NCBI GenBank assembly: GCA_003342815.1
Contig: PTEX01000138.1
Coordinates: 313,264 to 377,263, forward strand
Length of the DNA stretch: 64,000 bases
Origin: Eudromia elegans
Lineage: Eukaryota; Chordata; Aves; Tinamiformes; Tinamidae
Reading direction: 5' to 3'
The notes under the pieces are model-generated. The model saw nothing but the letters and a program-made list of their open reading frames with translations. It had not been told where the DNA came from and ran no database searches. The first letter of the stretch is position 1. Every line of letters begins with the position of its first letter. The position numbers were made by a program, and so were the translations under genes. Shown here piece by piece: positions 1-21,957 of this stretch.

Positions 1-11364
<11,364 letters not shown>

Positions 11365-13185
11365 AGTGGTGTTTTGGAAGTTAGGTACAATGCAGCACTG
11401 AATAAAAAAAAATAAGGTTTGATCCATCAATCTTGGCTCATGGGATCCGCTGCTGCATTAAATCGGGAAAGAAAATGTGAAGATTTCATTTGGAATCACA
11501 GAAAAGCCCAAATGAAGTCAAGATGGCGAGTGGGTGCGAGTGAGAATGAGTGGCAAAATGTAATGAAAAACTTCACACTGAATGCTTATTTAGATTGTTC
11601 AAAGAAAAAGGGCTACAGGTCAAAGATCTTCAGTGCCTGAGAAGGAACAATGACTTACTAGAGCAATTGGGGGGATATGCAGTACTATCATCATCAAGCC
11701 TTGTAAGCATAAGAGAATAGGATGCCCATATAAGCCCGAGGAGAATGAGCCCAGGCCTTGCTATGAAGCACCGTGTGAATGGACAACATTGAATGAATGT
11801 CTGGACTCGATGCTGTGGAGCCAGGCTGATGTTTCCAATGCGGGGCTCTTCAGTCATGAAGCAGACTCCTAGTCCTGGAGTGGCGTGTGTACGAGAGTAT
11901 GGTTGTGATGCTGTATGTGAACGCATGCAAGCTTGATTCACCTTCAGGGGGCTGATAACAAACATAGTAGATCATCAAAATGAGTTCATAAGTGTTAACT
12001 TACACTGGACAAAGAAAAAAGACCGGTTTAGCAGCAGACTCTGGTTTACTCCTGCAGCCTGTGTTTCTTTTTGGTTTTTTTCCTCTTATTTTTTTTTTCT
12101 TTTAGTTATTTTTAATTTCTTTCCTGTATGGCTTTTTAGTTGTTCGTAAAGTCAGAATTTTCAGGAAGGCTTCCCTGTGCATTTGCACCAGATGAATGTT
12201 TGATGTTATGAAAAGCTTTCCATATCATCAAAACTAATTTGTAGAGTTTTGCATGAAAAATCATACGTTTCCCTTCAAATAGACTGTGTTGCAGTACACA
12301 ATTTGCCATAATAGTAGAAAGCAGTAAAATGTGGTAATAAAGAGCTCATCCTTTTCATTTTCAAAGATAACATAAAGACCTTTGCATGTGGTAATCTACA
12401 GCATAGTTCATTTTTAGATTTTGTTGAGTCCTGTAATCAAATGTTTCCGTTGTGGTAGAATACCGTGCTGTGTTTCAATGTTACTTGTTTTCAAACTTTG
12501 TTTTCTATGAAAATGATATGGAAACTTCTAAAAATGAAATTTGGTGCATATGTACTGCCGAATAAAGACCGAAAGAGGTGTGAATAGATGTACAAATCAA
12601 GTCATGGTTTGAACACCTTCAATATGCCTAATCCAATTGTTTTAGACTCTTTTTATCTTAGACGTAGGCAGCCATGAACAATCTATTTTGAGCCACTTTA
12701 GAGAGACAACTTTGTATTTTTAAAACTTGCATAAAATGGATGCAAGTGTTTTTATAATTGGAGTAATGCCTCAGTTTTGAGGTTCTGCACACTAAATTAA
12801 AGGTGATGTTACAAATTTGTACAAAATGAACTCTTTATAAGGTGGCTCATTGTAGGAAATGCTGTGCCTTCCCCTTTGAGCACAAGTGTTGCATGAACAA
12901 CAGTTTGCTATAATAAAACATACCAGATTAGCCACCATTAGCATCTATATCTACCTTGTGTTTTAAAATCAACTGGTAATTCTGAAACACTGTAGAATGG
13001 ATAAAGATTATTTTGTGATCATAACTCTTTGTTGGACTAGAGTATTTTTGCAGCATTCCTTGTCATCAGAAACATGGTTAAAGTTTAAAACTAGAAGCAG
13101 CGGAAACTAGCTTGTGAAATTTATCCAAGTAGAGTGCAGGCTAGGCTGTCTTGGGGAAATAAACATTAAAACTTGCAACAGTATT
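11365..13185 (+). other. KPNA4: KPNA4 3' UTR with candidate poly(A) signals
   Basis: A long AT-rich UTR follows the stop. AATAAA hexamers lie near 11400, 12340, 12560, 12911 and 13158-13163. The last is followed by a GU-rich stretch near 13190-13206 and is the most likely end. Two TGAATGT heptamers (miR-181 seed matches) lie at 11794-11800 and 12193-12199. ORFs inside (e.g. 11419-11640) are not conserved proteins that I know. The exact end is inferred. Confidence 0.7.
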
Positions 13186-16100
13186 GTATCCAGTGTGTCT
13201 TTTTGTATCAACTCGAGCTTACCTCAGAAGGTGCAGGTGAACTCTTGAAGAAAGCTGTGTTCCTTGTGTGTCTGCTAAATCTTCTGGTTGATGCTGCCTA
13301 CCACATCTGGGTGTAGTGCAATACGTTGTGCTACTCCTTTACCTGATTACATAGTACATATTCACTAAATAAATGAGAGATTTGTCCATGCAAAGTGTAA
13401 GCATCCTCTGAAGGAGCTAAAGTGCTTAAATGGGTATTTTTAAAGTAGCTGACATGCTGTGAGTAGAACTATGCTTTTTAACTTTGAAGACCCTAAAGGA
13501 TCTGTGTGAAGGATGTGCAGTAGGAAATTGTTGCATTGTTCCAATTGCTTGCTATGGGGATGGGGATATGAGATGTATTTGTAAAACTGTGTGTGCTTGA
13601 GAAGAAAAAAAGCTCCTTGGGTGTGAGCTCATGCAGCACCCTGCTTGCCCATAGGAAGTGTGGCCTCTTGGTGCTTTCTCTGCTCAGGTACATTTAAAGC
13701 AGTTTGGTGGGTTTTTTAGTCCAATTCTCATTATCTGCAACCTGTGTTATTCCATATTGCCATCCAGGCACTTAGTGATTTTTTTTCACCTGCTTCAGAG
13801 CAGGTCCTTTCCCTGGTTACTCTACCAGTGCATTGAAAGCTTAAATATTTTGGCCTCCACAGGGTGGCAGCCTTCCTGGTTCTCCTGCAAAGCTATGAAG
13901 TAAAACTGAGGTGAGTTTGTCTAATGTTTTGTCTTTTGAAAGCTATGGTTATATTGGGGGAGAATGTGAGATAAAAATGACAACCAACTTCACCTAAAAG
14001 TTGTTTTGAGGAAAGGCTGCCTCCCTGCTTCCCTCCTCACCCGCTTGCAGGGTTTCCCTCAAAGGCTTCGAGCAGTTTTCCACCTAGGAGCAGAGGTATA
14101 TGTTTCATCAGCTGATTTCATCCCTGCTGAACAGTGCTAGGGCACTATTGATGGCCTATTGAATCTGTTCTTACAGTGTCTGGGAAGGAAAAAGTTCCCT
14201 TTGCTGCTGAACTTTGGGTGACCGAGTTGTAGAAAGACATTTAAGATGTTAGAGGGTAAAAGTTAATCCATAGTGTAAACTTGTTCATGTCTTATTTCCT
14301 CCTAGAAGCTGCACTGTCAGAGTTCATGTAGCAGCTGTGCTGGGATTTTAGGGCTGGACTCCCTGACCAGGCTTAGGGGAAGCAGGTTGCCTTGCAGAGG
14401 GAAGAAAGTGGTGCTAAATCCAAGGGAAAACACAGGAGAAGTTGACATCTCCCTCCTGACCCTTTTTTTCTTTCCCAGTACGGGCTGGAAGTGGAGTAAG
14501 TCCTGAAGTCTTTTTGCCATTTGCAGGATAAATGGAGACTTGAGCAGAAACATACCTCTTTGCAGAAGTGTATTTTCTGGCAGGTGACCAGCATTCGCAG
14601 TAAGTTGACTACTCCTGCAGCTTAGATGGTGAAGGGGCCGTTCCCACGATAAGAAATATTAGTGTCTGGATTTTGTGTTAGGCTAATGAATAGCCTGTAA
14701 GAATTTGATAACAAAATGGCAATTAAGCCTTGAGTAAGGGGACCAGATCCCTTCTTTGTAACTAGGGCTCCCCTCACAGGATTTTGAAAGCCTACTGAAA
14801 GCAGTGGATGTGCCAGAAAAGGGAGTGCTTCTTTTTCTAAACAAAATTGAAGAAATTTGTATTTTAATAATTTTTCCTAGCTAAATATATTATATTGCAT
14901 AAATTGCTAGATTACTTCTGCATCAATATTTCTAGACTTTTTGACTTGTAACAGTGTTTCCTCAGTTCTGGGTGTCACCAAATTGCTGGCAGGAAGGTTG
15001 GTCACAAGGCTGGAAGCAATTATACAAGTCATGCATCTGGATCAAATAGACTTTATGAAAGGAAATTTAGTAGCAGAAAATGTGTAAAGTTTACAAACTC
15101 TTTCCTAATAGTCAATAAGCTTTAGCTGCTGCTAGGATAAATCTCAGAAGGCACACAATGTGCTTTGAAAGAGTTAACACCACTTCAGTATCCACAAATG
15201 TGGCTGAAATATTAGTTTGTTTAAAGAAATCCCACTGCTGCTTGTAAATCTCATGAAAAGAGGATGCTCTATTCTGATGGTTCTGTGTGCCTGACAGCTA
15301 AGCTTTGTTTTTGTCAAGCTATTGATATTCTTGTATATAAATACTTCTGATAAATATTTAAGTTGTTTGAAAACAGCATTGAAACTTACTAGGAAGTGTC
15401 AAATCCGGGAAGCATAAAGATACCAGCTATTTGTAAACGCTTTAGAGAAGATTTGTATCTTGAGAGGTAGGTGGTTGTCTGTAGTCAGAATTCCTATCAC
15501 TAGCAGATCATGGTGCGAGGCAAGAATGACATTTCAAGAATGGCATTTTTCTTCAAATTAAATGTTGCTTCATCTTGAACTCCTACATGCATTTAACCCC
15601 CCCCACACACACAAAAAAAAAGCTTATGTTCTTCCTGTGAGCACCAGTTATTAATATTAGAAGTTATTGACAAAAGATTGTTTGATCTGCTCTGTAGCTT
15701 ATTCCTCGGACCTTCATGTTGTTGAAGGGTGGTCTTGTGTGTTGGGGGGAAGCTGTGAACACCACTTTATGTTCTGTCTTATGTAGTGTGGGTATTGCGG
15801 AAACAAAAGCCTTCCCAAGTCGTGCATCCATGTTATTTGGGCTCTCTTTTGGGCACTGATGATTGCTAGTAGGGATCCTCTTACTTTGTATTTAGGTTCT
15901 TGAATAACGTAACAATGCATTCCCATCACCACCACAAAATTAAGGGTATTAATGAGCTAGAGAAATTTCTTCCAGGAAACATGAAACTTGCTTAGCCCTT
16001 CAGCTTGGGGGTGGGAGACTATTCTAATACCATGGACAGCTACAGCCTTCTGGCCTGGAAAATAGGGTTATTTTTAAATATAATGACTGTAGATATTTTT

Positions 16101-18402
16101 TCCAGCTCCTATACTAGTTTGATGTGCATCATCAGAAAAATTAGATGCATGTTTTGAATCTCTATACTTACCATTAAGCCTGTGAGCACAGACTAAAGCT
16201 CAAGTACTTTGGCTCCAGTTTCTTGCTGTGCTTCTAGAGTGTTTATGACTAAACCTTTTTGATGCAGAAAGCTAGATATTATCTTTGAGGGGCATTTCCA
16301 ATACTGGGTTGGTAACATTTCCACTGTGTTTACTGCTATTGCTTGGGGTGTGCATTTCCCTCCTTTTAGTTACACCTGAAATACTAGTGGTTAGAGCTGC
16401 TTCAGCAAGATGATGATGGGTTAAGGATTTATTTGTGGACAAGGATTGGAGTTGTTTGACTATGCCATAGTTTGAATACACTGTAGTCTTTTTGCTGTCA
16501 GCTTAGAGGTTGCAGAGAGCTGCAGCTCTCAAAAATGCAGTTGTTGCAGTGAATGTGTCAGTGTCTAGGCTCCCAAGTTTAATGTTTCTGTATAGCTACT
16601 ACCAATTGTGCAAGAATATTTTCTGAGGATTAAGAGTTATTGACAGAAAAAAAAGATGAAATATTTCTAAAAACTTACACCCTTAATTTTCAAGGTTGGC
16701 CTTAAGGGGAACTTTGAAAAAAGCTTTCAAACATAGGCCTGAGAACTTGCAATCCTACTATACCATGAAAAAAATCAGACATGGTAGTGAGTGGTATTTT
16801 TTAAAATTATGCATCATAATTTTCCAGAGCCCTTCCCTAGGTAATCCCAAAATATTTCATGTGTCCTCTATAGACTATTTGTGTCGTTGCTTCTCCCTTT
16901 GATAACATCCTTTGCCTCTCCATGTACAAAATGCTTATTTGCTGAAAATGCTGCACTTAAGTTTATCCAAATGCAATTCTCAATCTGTCTTGAAGCTGAG
17001 GTTCCTCAGCACCTGGCTCTAAGTTAGGCCTTCATGGTCCTGACCTCTCTCTCTCTCCAGCTGTGAATTCCTGGATCCATCCTGTAATGGCTGAGGAATC
17101 CTGGATCTTCTCTGTCCTAGGTCAGAACTGAGGTAGCTAACCAGATAAGAAAAAGAAATAATCTTTCTGGCTTGGATACAAGGGTATGGAGGACATGCTG
17201 TTATAAGCCAAGGTAAGCACTAATGCCATGGATCTGTCCTCTATGGATAAGTTCATGGAATTTTGACAAAAGCAGCTCTTAAAATCTGGTGACTTAAACA
17301 CTTGTTTAACAAGTTTTCTGTGTTTGAAAGAATGACACAGAAAGGTGGTAGAAATTAAAGGGGAGAATTTCCTCAATTTACCCTAAAATGCTATAAAACT
17401 TGCATATGATGAACTGATTGTATGTATCTACATAGCAAAGTAGGAAAGTAATGAACAGTACTAGTTCTGGATGGCTTATGTTTTATTACAACCAAGTATA
17501 ACACAAACAAAACAACTCCTTGCAGTTGCAGTCTAGTAGCATCCTCTTTGACCCCTTCCTGAGAATATTTATGGAATGTGAAATAAGCCAAATGAAGGTT
17601 GGTACTTTGCTGGAACATTGCTACTTTGAGACATACAGAACAGTCTGAGGGAATATAAAAAGAAGCAGCACAGCTTGAAAAATACACTGTGTATTTAAAA
17701 ATCAAACAAACAAACACGTATATGTTTGCAAAATAAATACATAAAATACTCTCAATCCTACTGCAACGTTACCAGTAAGCAGACCTGCTTCAGTATGGAA
17801 ATACAGCCAGAATAAGAAACCCATGCTGTTTTGATCTTTAACTGTTTTAATACAAACCTAAGATCTAAACTGAATTGGTTATTTGAAGACCCATATCCTT
17901 AATTTTAAGACTAACCTTAAACTTAACCAATTATTTGGACATACTTTTCCCTCTTGTCTTTGTTTCAAGGCCTTTTGATAGACAGGTTTTTCCCCCCCCC
18001 CCCCCCTCTTTATTTTGCTATTGCATCTCTTCCAGAAAATATATTACCTTCTTTTGGAAGATATGTTAAGTCCTGTTTTCAAGTAAGGAAAGACCTAATG
18101 TTTCTTCTAAGTCTCTTTTTTTTTTCTTTCTTAAGTATTTGATTTATTGTAATGCTTTAAGTCTCTTCTATGGCTCAGATTTTAATTTACACTGCTTACT
18201 TGAAAAATCTTACTGTTCAGTGTCTGTATAGCAGATTTGAGCAGGTTTCATGGGGCAATATAGTTGGCATCTCCAGGAAGAGAAAAGGTCTTTCCTTTGT
18301 CAGAGTGGCCTTTTTCTCCATTAATGGGAGTTTCTCTCCTTCACATTTGTTCTTTCCTTCTCTGAAGGCCATTCCATTTTGGGGTAAGTTATCCTATTAA
18401 TG
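13186..18402. other. Intergenic DNA between KPNA4 and the four-pass membrane gene
   Basis: AT-rich, with no recognisable exon of a known gene and no transposon that I recognise. It holds a pyrimidine/purine-skewed stretch and a C15 run at 17992-18006. The right end probably contains the 3' UTR of the minus-strand gene at 18403-19311: reverse-strand AATAAA hexamers occur at 18143-18148 and 18009-18014. Confidence 0.6.
17992..18006. repeat. Homopolymer run of 15 C
   Basis: Fifteen C in a row on the + strand (G15 on the - strand), preceded by five T. It lies 3' of the minus-strand membrane-protein gene and may fall in its UTR. Confidence 0.9.
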
Positions 18403-19311
18403 CTAAGGATATTGTGACATTTGGGCTTGTATCTCTACCTGCTTGGAAGAGAGACTTTCCTCTTCTTGGAAGTCAGTTTCCTTGTGAATGAAGCTGATGC
18501 CTTCTGCCACTCGGAGTTCAATTTCTCCTTGCTTGAAGGGGGGACCTTTCTCTACCTTGAGCTCAGCCTCCCCCTGGATGAAGTGACTGCTCATAGCCAT
18601 GGGTAGTGTGGTCTCTTCTTGCCGTGAGGAAGAAAAGCAGCACATGTTGCAATCCCTATCTCCCTCAGGAGTGGGGCATGAGCTGCTCCTCTGCTGCTTG
18701 ACCCCAGTATGGCAGAAGGATGCAGCAGGCTCCACCTGCACCAAGGCCTTGCAGCTGCAGCACGTCGCAGTGACTGCGAGGACAAAAGCAATGATGCAGA
18801 AGATAACGCTTGGCCCAAGGTCTGAGGAGAGGCCCCGAGACTGCAGCTCCTGCTTAGTGCGGAGTTTGTGCCTTATCAATGCCACGAGGCTGGCGCTTGT
18901 GGCCACGGCAACAGCAGCGAACAGAGCGGCTAGGCCGTGCAGCAGGGGGGCCACTGCTTTGCCCCTTGTCAGCCCCAAAAAGTCAAGCAGCAAAGCACCG
19001 CAGCCGCTCAGGATGCTGAACAGGCAGCACAGAGCTATCAGGTGCAGCAGGACCAGCTCTGTCCAGCCCAGCAGCAGCGGGAAAGATGAGAGGTACCTGG
19101 GGTTAAGGGCCCAGGCAGCCCCCATCACGAACTGGACGGTGCGGCTCTTCACCACAACCCAGCTGGGGTAGGCACCAGCCGTGCACATGATGCTGAGGGA
19201 CAGGCACTGGGCCACGGTGGCTGCCAGGCTGCCCCGCCGCCACCTGCCTCGCACCGAGCAGACGCTGTGCAGATCCTTGTGGCTCTTCGCAGAGCTGCCT
19301 GCTGCTTCCAT
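18403..19311 (-). CDS. Uncharacterised four-pass membrane protein, 302 aa, single exon
   Basis: I do not recognise this gene. It is an uninterrupted 303-codon frame in good Kozak context (gcgccATGG), locally GC-rich against AT-rich flanks. Four hydrophobic segments are visible: about 28-48, 83-113, 119-146 and 165-186. This topology resembles PMP22/claudin/LHFPL or MARVEL-type tetraspan proteins, but I see no claudin W-LW-C-C loop motif. After TM4 comes a Cys cluster (TCCSCK, 183-188) that could be palmitoylated. The tail 243-302 splits exactly into four 15-residue units beginning HFIQGEAE, PFKQGEIE, SFIHKETD and SSKQVEIQ. The gene lies head to head with TRIM59, about 2.5 kb from its CpG island. 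Intact frame, composition and topology argue for a real protein. An intronless retrocopy or a lineage-specific gene is possible. Confidence 0.7.
   Translation of the reverse strand: MEAAGSSAKSHKDLHSVCSVRGRWRRGSLAATVAQCLSLSIMCTAGAYPSWVVVKSRTVQFVMGAAWALNPRYLSSFPLLLGWTELVLLHLIALCCLFSILSGCGALLLDFLGLTRGKAVAPLLHGLAALFAAVAVATSASLVALIRHKLRTKQELQSRGLSSDLGPSVIFCIIAFVLAVTATCCSCKALVQVEPAASFCHTGVKQQRSSSCPTPEGDRDCNMCCFSSSRQEETTLPMAMSSHFIQGEAELKVEKGPPFKQGEIELRVAEGISFIHKETDFQEEESLSSKQVEIQAQMSQYP
18406..18585 (-). repeat. Four degenerate 45-nt coding repeats (15-aa units)
   Basis: The last 60 codons of the membrane-protein gene fall into four units of 15 residues with shared Q-G/V-E and E-L-K/R-V patterns. 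The first two are closest to each other; the third and fourth are diverged. The array ends at the stop codon. Confidence 0.6.
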
Positions 19312-21589
19312 GGCGCCCTGCCCTTGTCTCTACAGATCTGCTCCTCCTGTGAGGGATTATGTCAAGGAATTACTGAAGCTTTGTTATAACCAAAAGTAGC
19401 AGGTTAATCATCTGTATTTTAAATTGCTTATTTCCTTGGCAGGCTTCTGAATGGAAATACAGCATTATTGTCTATTTGCCATGTCATTAATAACTGCTTC
19501 ACACTTATTCACGGATTTGGGTTTATAATCCAGAACAAACCAGGTTACAGTTGTAACCAAAATCTTACTTTTAAATATACTTAAAAATGATAATGTCCCG
19601 AAATCTTGGCTATCTGATAATGGCCTACGTAAAACAATTGTGCAAAAATATGATTCCCATTAGCTTGCATTTTAAAAATCACTAATTAGCAGTCTGACTA
19701 TATTGAAAACTGAATAAGCTTGACAGTATACTTATTTTACTTGCAGGGAAATGATGTTCAGTGTAGTGGTTGTCAAGCTATTGTCAATAAGCTTGACAAT
19801 ATACTTATTTACTTGCAAGGAAATAACGTTGTTTAGTGGTTTAGAGCTAGAGCTAATGCATTGCATAGGAAAGTAAAAAATATTTTTTACAAGTTAAAAT
19901 GACTTTGCACACACAAAGACCGATTATGGCTATATGTACTATAAACTGTCTCTAACAAACTTTTATAGTTAATTCACTATGGCATGAAATTTTATCATTC
20001 CAAACATAAGACCAGATATTTGCCCAGATATTTATGTAAGTTTATCTAAATCCTACCTTAAGACAGTTTTGAGGTAACTCTAGAATGATGATGTGTTATA
20101 GTTTACATTATAATATTAAATGGATTATGACTTTTTGATTTTATTGTAAAAGTAATGTCTGAGAATAACTTTGCAGTTTTAGTATAGTTCAATTCATATA
20201 GAATCTGAAATGTGTGAAAATTTTACAAAACACTGTACTTTGATAAAATATTGTGATTTTCAAGCGTAACATCAATAACACATTATCAGTAAGAATAATC
20301 CTAATATGTTCAATTTCTATTACTTTCATTCTGTTTTTGCTTAACAAAGATGAAATGCTCTACAGTCTTAATTTAAAATTGGGTGGTTATAATAATTTTG
20401 TAAGACAAATTTTGTTTCTCAACCTTAACTATCTTCTGTAACCAAATTAGGTAAATATGCTTAAGTGAAGATTACTTACTTTTTTTTGAACTTCTGCAAT
20501 TAGTAACTGACAAAGTTTGCTCTCCTGCTGAAGTGGATTCCTCTTTGTGCCACCTGGCTTCCTAGCCCCAGGATAATTTTCTTCTATAATGCAGAGAAAA
20601 GTCTGTCTGGTAAAATGTTGATGACACATACACAAAGCAGTACAAAAGAAAAACACAGATTATACCAAGGTATTTTCACTTTTGTTTGCACTGCATTTCA
20701 TTACTGATGGTGGTGACAGCAAGTGAATCATTCCTCATTGGTAATTTTCCTGGTTCTGACCATTTGTTTTCTTTGTCTAGCATGAAAATTCAGCATGAAA
20801 ATACCATATTTAGTTTAAACTCCAGACAAAATATGCATCATTTTAGGGAGGTAGATACTTGCTATAGTGATACTATATGTGCTTCACTATTTCACAGTTT
20901 GCATGTTAAATGTGAAGTTGCTAAAGGCCCTGGGCCTTCATCAATTACTTCCTATGTTACTTTAAAGGGTAAGTATCAGCACTATTTGCAAAATTGTCAG
21001 GATAACTTAACTTTACCATTTTAAATGTTTACCTTTGCTGGGAGATTGTGTAAGAGGACTATATACCATACAGCAACTGTAGGAAATGCCTGATGAGAAC
21101 CCCTTTGACAGCAGCATGGTCAGCTCCACCAACTGAGGGCTGTCCACCTTAATCTGGGCCAGTCAGGCACATCTGTTTTCTTGCATATTCAAATTACGTG
21201 TTCCTCAACTGCTACAGCTCATTCATTTCAAAACACTTGGACCTCATTGGCAAAAGCTGCTCTCCTGCTCACGTCACCACCTGAACAGTCAGTCTGTGCA
21301 ACTACTCCCCTGGGAAGCTTCTCCTGAGGGTTCCTGGGGGCTCCTCTGATCATCTGCATTTACAGTAAACAATGGACGTACCTGACTGTTTGGCCAGCAC
21401 TACCTTTATCTGTGTTAGCCTGAAGCACACTCCTAGTTTAGGTTTCTTCCTACTCCCCTCCTCGGGCCCTCTGTACCTCTTCAGGGCCCTGCCTTGTACC
21501 TTCATTATAATCAAGGCCCCTTTCCTCACTGTGCAGGGCTCCTCTCAAATCTGTTTTATCCACCACTGCCTTGTCTGGGTTAAAAGAGC
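19312..21589. other. Intergenic DNA between head-to-head genes
   Basis: The flank 5' of the membrane-protein gene on one side and of TRIM59 on the other. No exon is recognised. A TTATAA-like sequence on the - strand near 19382-19389 is a weak TATA candidate for the membrane-protein gene. A 73-nt-period tandem duplication lies at 19713-19841. The rest is AT-rich without clear features. Confidence 0.5.
19713..19841. repeat. Two-copy tandem duplication, period 73 nt
   Basis: Copy 1 (19713-19771) and copy 2 (19786-19841) both begin AATAAGCTTGACA, continue ATACTTATTT..ACTTGCA, and end TAGTGGTT. A few substitutions and short indels separate them. Confidence 0.85.
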
Positions 21590-21735
21590 CCAAGTAGCGT
21601 GTGGGAAAGGCCCAAGGAAGAGCAGAGGCGGCGGCCCTGGTACCTGCTGGGCCCGAGGCCGGCCGGGGCCCGCGCGCCGACGAGCCCGTTTCAGGTGCCC
21701 GGCGCCGGGGCCGCCTTGGCGCAGGCGCCTTCCAG

Positions 21736-21837
21736 CAACGGCCGCGCGCAGCCGTTAACGGTCGCCGGCCGCGCGCGCGGATTTGAAATGGGCGGCGCGC
21801 GCCCCGCCCGCCCGTTGACTTTCGAAGGGAGCCGTTG
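21736..21837. promoter_or_regulatory. Cluster of MYB-like sites
   Basis: CAACGG at 21736-21741, the perfect palindrome CCGTTAACGG at 21752-21761 (two opposed MYB cores), CCGTTG at 21812-21817 and CCGTTG at 21832-21837. All fit the YAACNG core within about 100 bp around the CHR-like element. Confidence 0.45.
21772..21787 (+). promoter_or_regulatory. CDE/CHR-like cell-cycle element
   Basis: GCGCG, then four bases CGGA, then TTTGAA (21782-21787). This is the spacing of the CDE-N4-CHR tandem bound by E2F/DREAM/MuvB in G2/M genes. It is seen as a motif; function is inferred. Confidence 0.45.
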
Positions 21838-21840
21838 GCG

Positions 21841-21850
21841 GCGCATGCGC
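21841..21850. promoter_or_regulatory. NRF1-like palindrome GCGCATGCGC
   Basis: An exact 10-bp palindromic match to the NRF1 consensus, followed by a second half-like GTGCGC. Common in CpG-island promoters. Confidence 0.55.
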
Positions 21851-21859
21851 GTGCGCGGC

Positions 21860-21957
21860 CGGGGCGCTGAGGCGAGCGCCGCGGCGTCTCCGCGCGCCGG
21901 GGCCGCTGCGAGGGGCGGCGGCGGCTCCGCTCTGCTCCGCTCGGCGCTGCGGGACCG
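21860..21957 (+). other. TRIM59: TRIM59 probable non-coding exon 1 (5' end uncertain)
   Basis: The GC-rich stretch ends in the donor GGACCG|gtgagtg at 21957/21958. The next clear acceptor on the strand that leads into a known gene is just before the TRIM59 ATG. The left boundary is a guess, since no start-site signal is decisive. Confidence 0.5.

Noticed and set aside
11419..11965. ORFs in both strands after the KPNA4 stop
   Set aside because: They lie in the KPNA4 3' UTR, are short, and show no family resemblance.
18599..19171. 190-aa ORF on the + strand
   Set aside because: Antisense shadow of the GC-rich membrane-protein frame; low-complexity Arg/Ser/Ala content and no hydrophobic pattern or homology.
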